NCBI RefSeq assembly: GCF_007954275.1
Contig: NZ_VOLT01000003.1
Coordinates: 186,001-250,000 of the forward strand
Length of the DNA: 64,000 nucleotides
Origin: Colwellia demingiae
GTDB lineage: Bacteria; Pseudomonadota; Gammaproteobacteria; Enterobacterales; Alteromonadaceae
Reading direction: 5' to 3'
The notes below the pieces were generated by a model, which was not told the origin of the DNA, did no database searches, and saw only the letters and a list, made by a program, of their open reading frames with translations. Below, one piece after another: positions 34,404-44,016 of this stretch. Numbering within the stretch: position 1 is the stretch's first letter; the number at the start of each line of letters is the position of its first letter. Both the position numbers and the translations under genes were made by a program.

Positions 34404-34839
34404 ACATTTATGAATAAATAAACTTATATTTCTATCAGTGATCCTTTATCAAATTAAGTCGTATTGATTGGGTTAATCAAAGAAAAAATCTTACCAAGTC
34501 AGCGAAGTCCCTATTACGCCAAACATATCTCCGATGGATATAAACAGCGGTACTGAGAGTCATAAGTATTGTTAACAAAGACGACAATTAAGCTTTAACC
34601 TCTGTCTTTAATTAGTATATAAATAATCCACTGTCTTTTTTGTTAAAGCGTGTTTTGTAAAATGCATTAACTAAGGTTTTTATACATGAGAGAATCTTAG
34701 TATGGGGAAGGTTATTATTTGAGAGAGTGCTTATAAGGTATTCATACTGCCGAGTAATGCTAACCTAAACTCTTTTTAAGGATCACCTGTCATATCCCCC
34801 TGCTAGAGCAAGATGGCATATATGGAAGAGGTTTTGTAG
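34404..34839. other. Gene-free stretch
   Basis: AT-rich DNA between the fasciclin gene's promoter and the DUF3833 gene. I see no gene, clear terminator or repeat. Confidence 0.4.
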
Positions 34840-35406
34840 CTATGCAGCATCACCGCCTGGACATTTTTTCACCTGTGTTTGTTTATCAAAAAACAATGTC
34901 ACCTCGGCAACTTTAACGCCAAGTTTACTCATTGAGGTCTTATTCATTACCCTAAACTCATCAAGTTGATACATCCAATCATCCATAGAAACTTCATAAC
35001 TTTCATCTTCAACAATCAATGATAATTGGTATTGAAACTGAAATGCAAAACCTTGATGTTTACCAATAGCCGTTCCTATCACGTCTTCCGCTTGCCCTTC
35101 ATAACTACCATCCATTTTTTTAGATAATTGCCAGTTTCGATAACTGATTTCACCATCGTTAAAATAAAATTTTTCCGCAAGAACACCTTCATTACCTTGC
35201 CATGTACCCTCTATCTCGACACAAAATCGTCTACTCACTTTATTAGAATAATCCTGCACAATGCCCCAAGCGATAACTCGCCCATCGAAGTAACGTTTAA
35301 TATCAAATGGTTTATTAACTTCTTGATAATCATCTAATGCTGTGGAGCAACTAGAAATAAGGCTACAGATAATTATAATGAATAGAAAAAGCTTAGTTTT
35401 ATTCAT
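34840..35406 (-). CDS. DUF3833-family lipoprotein
   Basis: 188 residues. The signal ends in the lipobox LISSC (Cys about 20). The DUF3833 domain fills the rest: KPFDIKRYFDGRVIAWGIVQ, then FCVEIEGTWQGNEGVLAEKF and DWMYQLDEFRVMNKTSMSKL. It overlaps the CHI-like gene by 8 bp. The trio DUF2878/CHI-like/DUF3833 often lies near Cfa/DUF1365 genes in marine gammaproteobacteria, so it may work on the same membrane-lipid process, perhaps as a periplasmic lipid-binding component. Confidence 0.87.
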   Translation of the reverse strand: MNKTKLFLFIIIICSLISSCSTALDDYQEVNKPFDIKRYFDGRVIAWGIVQDYSNKVSRRFCVEIEGTWQGNEGVLAEKFYFNDGEISYRNWQLSKKMDGSYEGQAEDVIGTAIGKHQGFAFQFQYQLSLIVEDESYEVSMDDWMYQLDEFRVMNKTSMSKLGVKVAEVTLFFDKQTQVKKCPGGDAA

Positions 35407-35986
35407 GAGTAATACTTCCTAATAATTCACGACGTAAGTTTGGTTCACTGGTATTTTCAGAGAGCCAAATAGCAAGAAATATTTGACCAAACTCAGTGGG
35501 ATTAATAACGCCAATATATTGCTGATTGAAATAAAAGACACTGCGCCCTTGGTGAATAAGCAAAGATAAGTTGTCACCCTCTTTGATATCTGGCCACATG
35601 TTTTTCAGCTCAGGTAAATAAGTAAGATACTCCTCAGATGGTATGCCTAGGTGATCCCATTGATCGATGGTTCTGCTGATGAGATCATCACTGGAAATAT
35701 CAGCTAAATAATTGATAGAAAAAAGTACCTTGTCGTTTTCTAATACCACAGGATATTTTCCTGACGTTGTCAGTAACTGACTTTTATAAAGATCCCAAAA
35801 CAAAATAGAGAACGTTGTCTCCCCTATCGATACAAAGGATCGTGTATCAATAGTGCTTTTTAAATGTCTTGGCAATTCCATTTCATCGGTGATGCTTTTT
35901 GCCAAGACTACATTTTGTGATAACCAAAAAATCAAATAAAAGTACGATAAACAAGTAGAGAATAATGAAAAATATAGTTTAAACAT
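35399..35986 (-). CDS. Chalcone-isomerase-like exported protein
   Basis: 195 residues: a long N-terminal hydrophobic segment (about 10-30, signal peptide ending VVLAKS), then a CHI-like domain (ELPRHLKSTIDTRSFVSIGE, LFWDLYKSQLLTTSGKYPVV, LLIHQGRSVFYFNQQYIGVI, FGQIFLAIWLSENTSEPNLR). Plant and bacterial relatives in this fold bind fatty acids or isomerise flavonoids. Without the flavonoid pathway, fatty-acid binding is the better guess. It overlaps both neighbours, so it is translated with DUF2878 and DUF3833. Confidence 0.85.
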   Translation of the reverse strand: MFKLYFSLFSTCLSYFYLIFWLSQNVVLAKSITDEMELPRHLKSTIDTRSFVSIGETTFSILFWDLYKSQLLTTSGKYPVVLENDKVLFSINYLADISSDDLISRTIDQWDHLGIPSEEYLTYLPELKNMWPDIKEGDNLSLLIHQGRSVFYFNQQYIGVINPTEFGQIFLAIWLSENTSEPNLRRELLGSITHE

Positions 35987-36488
35987 AACTTACCTCAGCA
36001 TTGACTATTTTATCTTTTAAATAGAAGAATAAAACGAATAATACTGCCCATATCACACTTAGAATCAGATACGTTGAGAGCATAGATTGACCAAAATCAA
36101 CTGCCTGAAACTTGTAACCCGCGATATAACTTAAGGGCGCAAATATAGCACCTACCAAGAGTTGTAATGCCTTACTGCCCGTTAGAAATCGTAAGCTATG
36201 ACATATGGTTGCCGCAAAGCAAGCCCAAAGCATCATCAACCAAAATGGAATATGACCACCATTAGCAAAAATAAAAATATTAAAGTGCACAAGCAATGAA
36301 TCAACAAAGATACCAATGAAAGTTATCAGCAGTATTAGCGGTAATTCGTTTTGTGATTTAGCGATAAAAAAGAGATGGGAAATTAATAATAAAAGGCTTA
36401 AAGGTATGAAATTATTTCCCCAATACACTAAGCCAAACCAGGCTAAGTTAAAACCAACTAAATTAAAGCCTATTAAGTTAATAAACAC
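35979..36488 (-). CDS. DUF2878-family membrane protein
   Basis: 169 residues, five to six membrane segments (FNLAWFGLVYWGNNFIPLSL, LPLILLITFIGIFVDSLLVH, PFWLMMLWACFAATICHSL, QSMLSTYLILSVIWAVLFVL). The start is GTG 36488, with TTAGGTAG about 12 nt before it. It heads the operon with the CHI-like and DUF3833 genes (overlaps of 8 bp each). A weaker ECF-sigma promoter match precedes it. Function unknown; membrane location and company suggest envelope lipid transport or modification. Confidence 0.85.
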   Translation of the reverse strand: MFINLIGFNLVGFNLAWFGLVYWGNNFIPLSLLLLISHLFFIAKSQNELPLILLITFIGIFVDSLLVHFNIFIFANGGHIPFWLMMLWACFAATICHSLRFLTGSKALQLLVGAIFAPLSYIAGYKFQAVDFGQSMLSTYLILSVIWAVLFVLFFYLKDKIVNAEVSYV

Positions 36489-36523
36489 GATTTTAAGCTA
36501 CCTAACAAAGGACTGTATGAATC

Positions 36524-36553
36524 AATATACGTTTGAGGTAAGCATTTAGATTA
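36524..36553 (-). promoter_or_regulatory. Weak ECF-sigma promoter candidate before the DUF2878 operon
   Basis: Minus strand: TAATCT (36548-36553), 16 nt, then CGTATATT (36524-36531). The -35 differs from the TGATCT of the fasciclin promoter by one base; the -10 CGTA and spacing are kept. Leader of about 30 nt before GTG 36488. Confidence 0.45.
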
Positions 36554-36740
36554 ATAACCTCGCGATTAAATTAGCTATAATTCATTTAGCGTTTATTTAA
36601 CGGCTTGAATGCGATATGTTATCGCAAAAGAAAACCCTAGCGAACCTCAACAACTTTAGTCACCAATTATTCACTCACTATTTACCTAATTATTTATCCT
36701 TTAATAACCAATAACTGACAAACAACGGATTTCATCGAAC

Positions 36741-38132
36741 ATGAAAGATCTTACCCAAGGCTCAATTCCTAAACATCTGATATCAATGGCATTACCCATG
36801 ATGATAGGTATGCTTATTCAAACACTGTATTTTATTGTTGATTTGTATTTTGTTGGTAAATTAGGCTCTGCAGCGCTCGCCGGATTGAGCTTAGCCGGTA
36901 ATGCCATGTTTTTAATCTTCGCACTGACACAAATACTCAATGTGAGTACTGCAGCGCTTATCTCTCATGCCGTAGGAGCAAAAGATCAACAAGATGCAAA
37001 CCTGACCTTCAATCAATCTATGATGTTATCTACTGTCGTTGGCGTCATTGTTTGTATTATTGGCTATTTTGGTGCACAAGATTACCTTAATTTAATATCA
37101 CAAGACCCCGACACTGTGATGATGGGCTTAGCTTACTTGCATTGGTTCATTCCCTGTATGGCATTGCAGTTTATTATGGTCTCTATCAGCTCTGCGCTAC
37201 GTGGAACAGGTATTGTTAAACCGACCATGGTGATTCAGACGCTATCTATTTTACTCAATATCATGCTCTCACCAATATTGATTGCTGGTTGGGGTTCAGG
37301 CTACGCTATGGGTATTGCAGGCGCTGGATTTGCAAGCTCACTGTCAGTAATTTTTGCTGTGGTACTTTTATGTTATTACTTCATAACAACAGATAAATAC
37401 GTCAGCGTTGACTTTTCCCTTTGGCGTATCAATGTGCCACGGATAAAAAAATTACTTGCTATTGGCTTACCAGCCGGCGGAGAGTTCTTTTTGATGTTTG
37501 TTTATATGGGCGCTATTTATTGGCTAATTCAACCTTTTGGTGCTGATGCACAAGCAGCATTTGGTCTTGGCTCACGTGTTATGCAAGCATTGTTTTTACC
37601 TGCAATGGCTATTGCTTTTGCAGCGCCTGCAATCGCTGGGCAAAACTTTGGCGCACAAAATTACCAAAGAGTGAGAGATACTTTTAGATGGTCTGCCATC
37701 ATGACCTGTTCTTTAATGGCTATTATCTTGTTAATTTGTTTAACCCAAGCAGAATTAATGCTAACAAATTTTTCTGACGATCAAGAAGTGATTTTGATTA
37801 GTGTGGCCTTTTTACAAATGATTTGTTGGAACTTTGTTCCCGCCGGTTTGGTTTTTACTTGCTCGGGTATGTTTCAAGCATTGGGTAATACCATGCCAGC
37901 TTTACTTAGTACCGCAACGCGCTTAATTACCTTTATCCTGCCTGCGCTTTGGTTATCAAAACAAAGTGACTTTCAGATAGAACAACTTTGGTATGTTTCT
38001 GTAGCTACGGTTTGCCTTCAATCATCGGTAAGTTTTTACTTTCTAAAGCGAGAATTTAAAAAGCGTTTACCTCGTGATAATTTATCAAACGAATGTTCTG
38101 ATGAACTTGATAAAAATAAGCTTATCACCTAA
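36741..38132 (+). CDS. MATE-family efflux transporter
   Basis: A 463-residue inner-membrane protein with 12 membrane segments and the two MatE repeats (about 15-175 and 240-400). Typical sequence: QGSIPKHLISMALPMMIGML, LYFVGKLGSAALAGLSLAGN, and in the second half GLPAGGEFFLMFVYMGAIYW. MATE pumps export cationic drugs or metabolites with Na+ or H+ antiport. It is monocistronic, and a stem-loop follows the stop. The substrate is unknown. Confidence 0.93.
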   Translation: MKDLTQGSIPKHLISMALPMMIGMLIQTLYFIVDLYFVGKLGSAALAGLSLAGNAMFLIFALTQILNVSTAALISHAVGAKDQQDANLTFNQSMMLSTVVGVIVCIIGYFGAQDYLNLISQDPDTVMMGLAYLHWFIPCMALQFIMVSISSALRGTGIVKPTMVIQTLSILLNIMLSPILIAGWGSGYAMGIAGAGFASSLSVIFAVVLLCYYFITTDKYVSVDFSLWRINVPRIKKLLAIGLPAGGEFFLMFVYMGAIYWLIQPFGADAQAAFGLGSRVMQALFLPAMAIAFAAPAIAGQNFGAQNYQRVRDTFRWSAIMTCSLMAIILLICLTQAELMLTNFSDDQEVILISVAFLQMICWNFVPAGLVFTCSGMFQALGNTMPALLSTATRLITFILPALWLSKQSDFQIEQLWYVSVATVCLQSSVSFYFLKREFKKRLPRDNLSNECSDELDKNKLIT

Positions 38133-38176
38133 AGCAGCACTAGCTATCTTTCAGCTAGTTGCAGAGTTGCTTTATT
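38131..38176 (+). terminator. Likely terminator of the MATE gene
   Basis: AAAGCA-CACTAGCT pairs with AGCTAGTTG-TGCTTT to make a long interrupted stem, with CTAGCT (38140-38145) and AGCTAG (38153-38158) at the tip. ATTTTGA follows. Confidence 0.5.
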
Positions 38177-38250
38177 TTGAGCTTGGTAGATATAAAGTTA
38201 AAATACAGCGACTAACTATTTGCTAGTCTCTTTATCATTGCTGCGACTAG

Positions 38251-38616
38251 TTAACCGACACTGACGAGTTGCAATGGCTGAGGTTTTGCCTCTGTTGATG
38301 AAACATCATGTGAGTGAGCTGTTGATTGTTGATTTTTATAACGATCGAACTGAACTTGTTTGACGCCTAACCGCTGAAAATACTCTTTTATCGTATTAAA
38401 ATCTTCTCTAGCTAGATCCACATCAGAGTTTGTCATTAAGCCGTCTACATAAGCGTTATCACCATTAAGGTTAATATTGGCAATAGCGGTGTAAGGTTGT
38501 CCGTATTCTTCAACTCTAATTGCCCGCACCATTTTTATTTCGAAAATCCAGTCATCTATTTTAATACAACGAGATAAGGTTTCTGATTCTTTTTCTGATA
38601 TAGGTTCAGACATCAA
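38251..38616 (-). CDS. Hypothetical protein
   Basis: 121 residues, soluble, not recognised. The core (DDWIFEIKMVRAIRVEEYGQ, AIANINLNGDNAYVDGLMTN, DVDLAREDFNTIKEYFQRLG) reads as a small alpha/beta domain. The last 30 residues are Ser/Gln/His-rich and probably disordered. ATG 38613 (one codon in) is an equal start. AAGGAAACC lies just before it as a ribosome binding site. No neighbour suggests a role. Confidence 0.65.
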   Translation of the reverse strand: MMSEPISEKESETLSRCIKIDDWIFEIKMVRAIRVEEYGQPYTAIANINLNGDNAYVDGLMTNSDVDLAREDFNTIKEYFQRLGVKQVQFDRYKNQQSTAHSHDVSSTEAKPQPLQLVSVG

Positions 38617-38996
38617 GGTTTCCTTTTATAAGCAAATGGTTAGTGGCTAAAGCCAGTATTTAAACGTAAACCTCACACGAGGTCAGTCATAAATTTCACA
38701 TAACTAATTAGCTAATTTTCATAATCAGTCGCTTAGCTAAAGCACAAAGTGGACCAACCTGACAATTCATTGTTCTCAATAGATTTAACTGAAACCTCTA
38801 CCTTGAGACTGTTGCCAAAAAGCAACAGGCTACCATCACTACTCTTTGCTATGTTGACGTACAAAATCAAATAGAATCATATTAAACAATGAGTAAACTA
38901 GAAATATTATGAAGAAATGAGATGTCGCTCATTAGCAACAGTCAAATACAGCACTAACGGTAATAATACCAATCCGTATAAGAAAGTGATCGCTTA
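38617..38996. other. Gene-free stretch
   Basis: Upstream region of the small hypothetical gene. No gene or terminator seen. CCAACCTGACAATTC and later AT-rich DNA lead into the inverted-repeat element. Confidence 0.4.
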
Positions 38997-39142
38997 GCGA
39001 GAATTTAAAGGCTTATAGGCAAGGCATTGATTGTAGGTAATGGTTATTCAGGAGAATATGCTCCTGCATTCTCTAATAAGCTGCATCCATGCAACGTCCT
39101 TACCAAAATCAAAAACGCAGCATATAAGCCTTTAAAACTCGC
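38997..39142. repeat. Imperfect long inverted repeat, MITE-like
   Basis: The left arm GCGAGAATTTAAAGGCTTAT begins at 38997. The right arm, read in reverse complement from 39142, is GCGAGTTTTAAAGGCTTATA; the similarity goes on inward through TTGATT and GGTAA for about 45 bases. The loop holds a small hairpin, CAGGAGAATATGCTCCTG. No transposase. Similar palindromic elements are common in Colwellia and Shewanella genomes as I recall. The 460 bp after it up to ybiT's terminator hold no convincing gene. Confidence 0.65.
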
Positions 39143-39502
39143 CCTTTGGGAACGCATGGAACATCATAATAACTTCACAAAACATACTTGATGTAGAATA
39201 ACTATAACTACGCATATTTTGATTGTTCTCATGTCGCCCATGCCGTTCTAAGTGGTCACTTCTTTATACTGAATGGTATGAGTTAGCTCTTGGTTTGGGA
39301 TTTATTAATGACCATCAGGCTAAGTATTGCCACCTTCAGGGCTATCACACTATTTGTGCAAAAAGAGAAGACCACTTGATTACACCACTTAAAAACAAAA
39401 TAGACTAAATCAGTGGAATGTTAAAAAATACCAAATGAACTGCCAGCAACAAGTAATAAGGTAAAATCAGAGTTAAATTTACGGCTAAAAAACTGAAAAA
39501 AA

Positions 39503-39531
39503 AAGTTAAGACTGATTAACAGTCTTAACTT
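39503..39531 (-). terminator. Intrinsic terminator of ybiT
   Basis: AAGTTAAGACT (39503-39513) and AGTCTTAACTT (39521-39531) form a perfect 11-bp stem, followed on the minus strand by a run of about ten Ts. Confidence 0.88.
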
Positions 39532-39604
39532 AATTTCATGCACTTAGGTGCACTTTACTCAAAAAAGCTTATGTAAAGAAGCTTCATTAAATAAAATATT
39601 GTGT

Positions 39605-41209
39605 CTACGCTATTTTCTGAGCCTGCATTTGGTTATCAAGGTATTCATCTAACGAACCTTGGAAATCAATTAATTTTTTATCTTTAATATCAATAATGCG
39701 CGTTGCCAATGAAGAAACAAATTCACGGTCATGGCTAACAAAAATTAACGTACCTTCAAAGTCTTTAAGCGCATTATTTAACGCATCAATTGCTTCGATA
39801 TCCATGTGGTTAGTTGGCTCATCCATGATTAACACATTGATATCAGCCATCATCAATCGACCAAATAACAAGCGGTTCTTTTCACCACCTGAACAATTAC
39901 GTGCTTTTTTATTCGCATCGTCGTCGGTAAATAACATACGTCCTAACATACCACGAACGCTTAAGTCGTTGTGACAAGGTCTACGCCATTGTGACATCCA
40001 TTCCATTAGTGTTAAGTCATTATTAAAGAATGAACCACTGTCTTGTGGGCAATAACCCACAGCAGCATTTTCAGACCACTTAACAACACCTTCGTTATGT
40101 TCTAACTCACCCATTAAACAACGTAACAAAGTGGTTTTACCCACGCCGTTTTCGCCGATAATAGCTAATTTAGCACCCGCTTCTAATAATAAGTCACCTT
40201 TCGTAAACAAGGTTTCACCATCAAATCCGTGTGTTAAACCTTCAAGTTCTAATGCTTGACGGTGCATTTTTTTGCCCGGTGCAAAAGCAATTTTTGGTGT
40301 GATACGACTCGATGATTTCACATCATCAAGTTTAATTTTATCCATTTTTTTAGCACGAGAGCTGGCTTGTTTAGCTTTTGAAGCATTAGCACCAAAACGG
40401 TTAACAAAGTCTTGTAATTCAGCAATCTCAGCAACTTTTTTATCATTGCCTGCTAACAGCTGCTCACGTAATAAACCAGACTGCGCTAAGAAGAACTCGT
40501 AGTTACCTGGATAAACACGTAATTCACCGTAATCAATATCTGCCATATGTGTACAAACAGAGTTAAGGAAATGTCTATCATGCGAAATGATAATCATGGT
40601 GCACTTACGTTTGTTCAACTCAGCTTCTAACCAACTGATGGTATGAATATCCAAGTTGTTCGTTGGCTCATCAAGTAATAGAATATCTGGGTTAGCAAAC
40701 AATGCTTGTGCAAGTAAAACACGTAATTTCCAACCTGGGGCAACTTGCTGCATTGAACCGTAATGAAAAGACTCTTCAATACCCGCTTCTAATAATATTT
40801 CGCCAGCGCGACTTTCTGCTGTGTAACCGTCCATTTCTGCAAATTGGCTCTCTAAGTCACCAACACGCATACCATCGGCTTCACTCATTTCAGCTTGTGC
40901 GTAAATAGCATCTCTTTCTTGCTTTACTTTCCATAGCGGCATATCACCCATGATCACAGTATCAATAACATTGTGTTCTTCAAAAGCGAATTGATCTTGG
41001 CCCAAAGTACTTACTTTGTTACCAGTACTTACTGATACATTGCCTGAGCTTGGCACTAAATCGCCACTAAGTATCTTCATAAATGTAGACTTGCCACAGC
41101 CATTTGCACCGATCAAACCGTAGCGGTGACCGTTGCCAAATTTAGCCGATATGTTTTCAAATAACGGCTCTGCGCCAAATTGCATTGTAATGTTAGATGT
41201 AGTGATCAA
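39605..41209 (-). CDS. ybiT: ABC-F family ATPase YbiT
   Basis: 534 residues with two nucleotide-binding domains and no membrane part. Domain 1: Walker [16 protein letters not shown] (about 33-47) and Walker [13 protein letters not shown]. The ABC-F interdomain linker follows (about 240-300, rich in Lys/Arg). Domain 2: Walker [16 protein letters not shown], signature [12 protein letters not shown], Walker [17 protein letters not shown] proteins bind the ribosome E site and rescue or tune translation. The protein matches E. coli YbiT along its length, including its end region. Monocistronic. Confidence 0.95.
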   Translation of the reverse strand: MITTSNITMQFGAEPLFENISAKFGNGHRYGLIGANGCGKSTFMKILSGDLVPSSGNVSVSTGNKVSTLGQDQFAFEEHNVIDTVIMGDMPLWKVKQERDAIYAQAEMSEADGMRVGDLESQFAEMDGYTAESRAGEILLEAGIEESFHYGSMQQVAPGWKLRVLLAQALFANPDILLLDEPTNNLDIHTISWLEAELNKRKCTMIIISHDRHFLNSVCTHMADIDYGELRVYPGNYEFFLAQSGLLREQLLAGNDKKVAEIAELQDFVNRFGANASKAKQASSRAKKMDKIKLDDVKSSSRITPKIAFAPGKKMHRQALELEGLTHGFDGETLFTKGDLLLEAGAKLAIIGENGVGKTTLLRCLMGELEHNEGVVKWSENAAVGYCPQDSGSFFNNDLTLMEWMSQWRRPCHNDLSVRGMLGRMLFTDDDANKKARNCSGGEKNRLLFGRLMMADINVLIMDEPTNHMDIEAIDALNNALKDFEGTLIFVSHDREFVSSLATRIIDIKDKKLIDFQGSLDEYLDNQMQAQKIA

Positions 41210-41701
41210 AAGGTATTCCTAGATTTTGCTAATGAGATAGACATTTTAAAGGCGCGTATCATACAGCAATTTAAAGATAAACCCCAACTAACCTTTACTT
41301 TAATTGTGTGCTTTTTAGTCACGAGTAACAGAAAAGTAGGTGGCTTTCAAACTGATAGTCGCCAAAACAACAGGCTAAAAACCATACGATAAACAGCAGA
41401 ACATTTGAATATATGTTAGTAATAAGTGCCAATAATGGGTAAAGAGCTAGACGAAACTGAATTTACTTAATAAGTATTAAATTAAACATCGGATAAAAAA
41501 TGGCTAGCGAGCGCGGCAAAAAAATAGCACGTAAAGTAAGTTACCTGTGCTATTTTATCGGGAAATTAAATCGATATGTGGATTTAAGTAAACAATAAAA
41601 GCCAAGGGTTTGTTAATAATATAATACATTGATGATGTTAACTCTCGCTAAAAACAGGGAACTTCCTTTGGCATAAATGTTTCTCTTTACTTGGAAAATT
41701 A
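41210..41701. other. Intergenic region with one possible micro-ORF
   Basis: 41500-41598 (+) could encode a 32-residue basic peptide starting MASERGKKIARKVSYLCYFI, with only a weak GGAT upstream. I would not call it a gene without conservation. The rest is promoter-like AT-rich DNA between divergent genes. Confidence 0.3.
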
Positions 41702-42853
41702 ATGATAAAAAGATCGGTTTACGCAATAGCAATTATTAGCACTTTATTCGTGTTAATAGTTACTTTGACTGCAATTAATCAACTATATAGCAGTAAATTA
41801 GTGACTTTAGATAGTAAGCTTAAAGAGATTTCTGGTATTGAAGTCGATAAGGCTGGTAACTTGTGGGGCGTTAATGATGGCGGTAATTTAGCGCAAGTAC
41901 ATCGTATACAAAGCGATGGTAAAGTGGACAAAACAATCACTATTACTAATGCAAGAAATTTAGACTGGGAAGATATGACCCAAGATGACTTTGGCCACTT
42001 TTTCATTGGTGATTTTGGTAATAATGACAATATACGTAAGTGGTTAACTATTTATAAAATTGAAAACCCCATCGATATTAAGGGTACAGAAACTCAAGCT
42101 GAAATAATTAAATTCACCTTTCCAGAACAGTTACACTTCCCACCCAAAGCCTCAGAAAAAAACTTTGATTTAGAAGCTTTTGTTTTTTACAAAAAACACT
42201 TATACCTGTTTTCAAAAAATCGTACATAGCCTTTTGATGGTGATACCAACTTATACAAAATTGGCGACCATGCCGATAATTATCAAGCCGCTTTTATTAG
42301 TAATTTTAATACCTGTACCACCCATGAGAAACTCTGCTGGATAACTTCAGCTGCGTTAAGCCCAGATAGAAAAAAATTAGTGTTATTAGACTCAGAGCGA
42401 TTATGGTTGTTCGAAAATTGGCAAGGCGATGATTTTTTCTCAGGTGATGCTTATAAAATTGATTTAGGTATAGTCACCCAAAAGGAAGCAGTAACTTTTT
42501 CTGACAATAATACCATCATTTTTACCGATGAAGAGTTTAGTGGCATAGGTCGAAATTCTTATATGATCAAACTCGACCAAGTAACTAAAGAGAAAATAAT
42601 TAAAGAGCAAAAAACGGAACAAGCAACAGAGCAAGCAACAGAACAAGCAACAGAACAAGCAACAGAACAAGCAACAGAACAAGCAACAGAACAAGCAACA
42701 GAACAAGCAACAGAACAAGCAACAGAACAAGCAACAGAACAAGCAACAGAACAAGCAACAGAACAAGCAACAGAACAAGCAACAGAACAAGCAACAGAAC
42801 AAGCAACAGAACAAGTCACTGATAGCAAACTTAAAAATGCGCCTATAAACTAG
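41702..42853 (+). pseudogene. Beta-propeller-like protein gene broken by an amber codon
   Basis: One reading frame of 383 codons plus the terminal stop, with an in-frame TAG at 42227-42229. The N-terminal half has a membrane anchor (YAIAIISTLFVLIVTLTAIN) and propeller-like sequence (LKEISGIEVDKAGNLWGVND, LDWEDMTQDDFGHFFIGDFG). Past the TAG the frame continues as PFDGDTNLYKIGDHADNYQA and GIGRNSYMIKLDQ, then the TEQA array. The context KNRT-stop-PFDGD suggests a CAG to TAG change. It may be a recent pseudogene or suppressed. The family role is unknown; likely an extracytoplasmic protein. Confidence 0.75.
42614..42817 (+). repeat. 12-bp tandem repeat, 17 units, coding for (TEQA)16-TEQV
   Basis: The unit ACAGAACAAGCA repeats 17 times, with variants only in units 1 (ACG), 2 (GAG) and 17 (GTC). 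The length is a multiple of three, so the frame is kept whatever the copy number; this also leaves long open frames on the opposite strand, which are not genes. A helical Glu/Gln-rich tail would result. Confidence 0.95.
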
Positions 42854-42891
42854 CTATATTATAAACTTGTCCTAACTATGTCGGAAAAATT

Positions 42892-43794
42892 ATGTACCCT
42901 TTAAACTATATTGAACCTGTATTTCGTCCGCCAAGTGAGTGGAAAAGCTTAATATTACAAGTCACTAATGGTTGCTCATGGAATAAATGCACCTTTTGCG
43001 ATATGTATACTAGCGAAGATAAAAAATTCAAACCCAAAAAAGTAGATCAAATAGAACAAGAGATTATCAAAGTAGCCGAGTCAGGTATCACCACAAGACG
43101 TGTATTTCTTGCTGATGGTGATGCAATGATGTTGCCTTTCAATCGCTTAAAAGAAATCCTTGAGTTAATAAGACTGCATCTGCCACAAGTTGGCCGTGTT
43201 TCTAGTTATTGCCTACCACGAAATCTTGGCAATAAAACGGTTGAACAGTTAGCTCAGTTAAACGCCTTAGGCCTCAAGTTAATGTATATTGGCTGTGAGA
43301 GTGGTGACGATGAAGTACTTGCGCTCATTGAAAAAGGCGAGACTTATCAGAGCTCATTAATTGCACTCAATAAGATAAAACAAGCGGGTATGAAAAGCTC
43401 AGTGATGATTCTCAATGGTTTAGGTGGCCCTGAATTATCCCGTCAACATGCTATCAATTCAGCTAAACTGATGAATGAAGCCCAACCCAACTACTTATCT
43501 ACGCTTGTTGTTTCTTTCCCGTTAGGAGAACAACGTTTTGCACAAAAGTTTTCCCAAGAATCTTTACAGCCTTTTCGCCAACTAACACAACATGAGTTGT
43601 TTACCGAAATGGAGATTCTATTATCCGAACTCGATTTAGAGAGAACCATATTCCGTTCGGATCATGCATCCAACTACTTAGTACTCAAGGGAATATTAGG
43701 CGATGATAAAGAAGCATTATTGGGTCAAGTAAGACAAGCGTTACAGCAACCGAATGATGCAAATTTAAGGCAAGAATGGCAAAGGGGTTTGTAA
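42892..43794 (+). CDS. Radical SAM protein
   Basis: 300 residues. The cluster motif is TNGCSWNKCTFCDMYTS: C-x4-C-x2-C, a variant spacing known in some B12-type/Elp3-like radical SAM groups (compared with the usual x3). The TIM-barrel continues with RRVFLADGDAMMLPFNRLKE, LKLMYIGCESGDDEVLALIE and MKSSVMILNGLGGPELSRQH. No B12 or TRAM domain. It lies 38 bp after the amber-broken gene; no operon partner reveals its substrate. GGAAAAATT precedes the ATG. Confidence 0.88.
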   Translation: MYPLNYIEPVFRPPSEWKSLILQVTNGCSWNKCTFCDMYTSEDKKFKPKKVDQIEQEIIKVAESGITTRRVFLADGDAMMLPFNRLKEILELIRLHLPQVGRVSSYCLPRNLGNKTVEQLAQLNALGLKLMYIGCESGDDEVLALIEKGETYQSSLIALNKIKQAGMKSSVMILNGLGGPELSRQHAINSAKLMNEAQPNYLSTLVVSFPLGEQRFAQKFSQESLQPFRQLTQHELFTEMEILLSELDLERTIFRSDHASNYLVLKGILGDDKEALLGQVRQALQQPNDANLRQEWQRGL

Positions 43795-43869
43795 AGACTC
43801 CCTAACAAAGTTTTATCAATAATAACGGTCCAATAGAAACTGCCCTATAAGAATAACCCTTACCAATAG

Positions 43870-43892
43870 AAACGAGCCTAATAGCTCGTTTA
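43870..43892 (+). terminator. Probable terminator after the radical SAM gene
   Basis: AAACGAGC and GCTCGTTT form an 8-bp stem around CTAATA, followed by ATATTG. The T-run is weak. Confidence 0.5.
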
Positions 43893-44016
43893 TATTGTTC
43901 AAACCTACATAAATTCGAGATAGATAGATAAAAAAAAATAGCTACTCAGCTGACTGTTATCTAACTACGGCACGCGAATTCAGAAGTAAAATTAGTAAGC
44001 ATTCAATGATAAAGCG

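Noticed and set aside
39223..39408. 61-codon plus-strand frame after the inverted-repeat element
   Set aside because: No start signal, odd composition and position just beyond a repeat element; could be a relic but nothing is recognisable.
42464..42828. Long Cys/Leu/Val-rich frames opposite the TEQA array
   Set aside because: They arise because a 12-bp repeat without stops stays open in all frames; no start signals or real domains.
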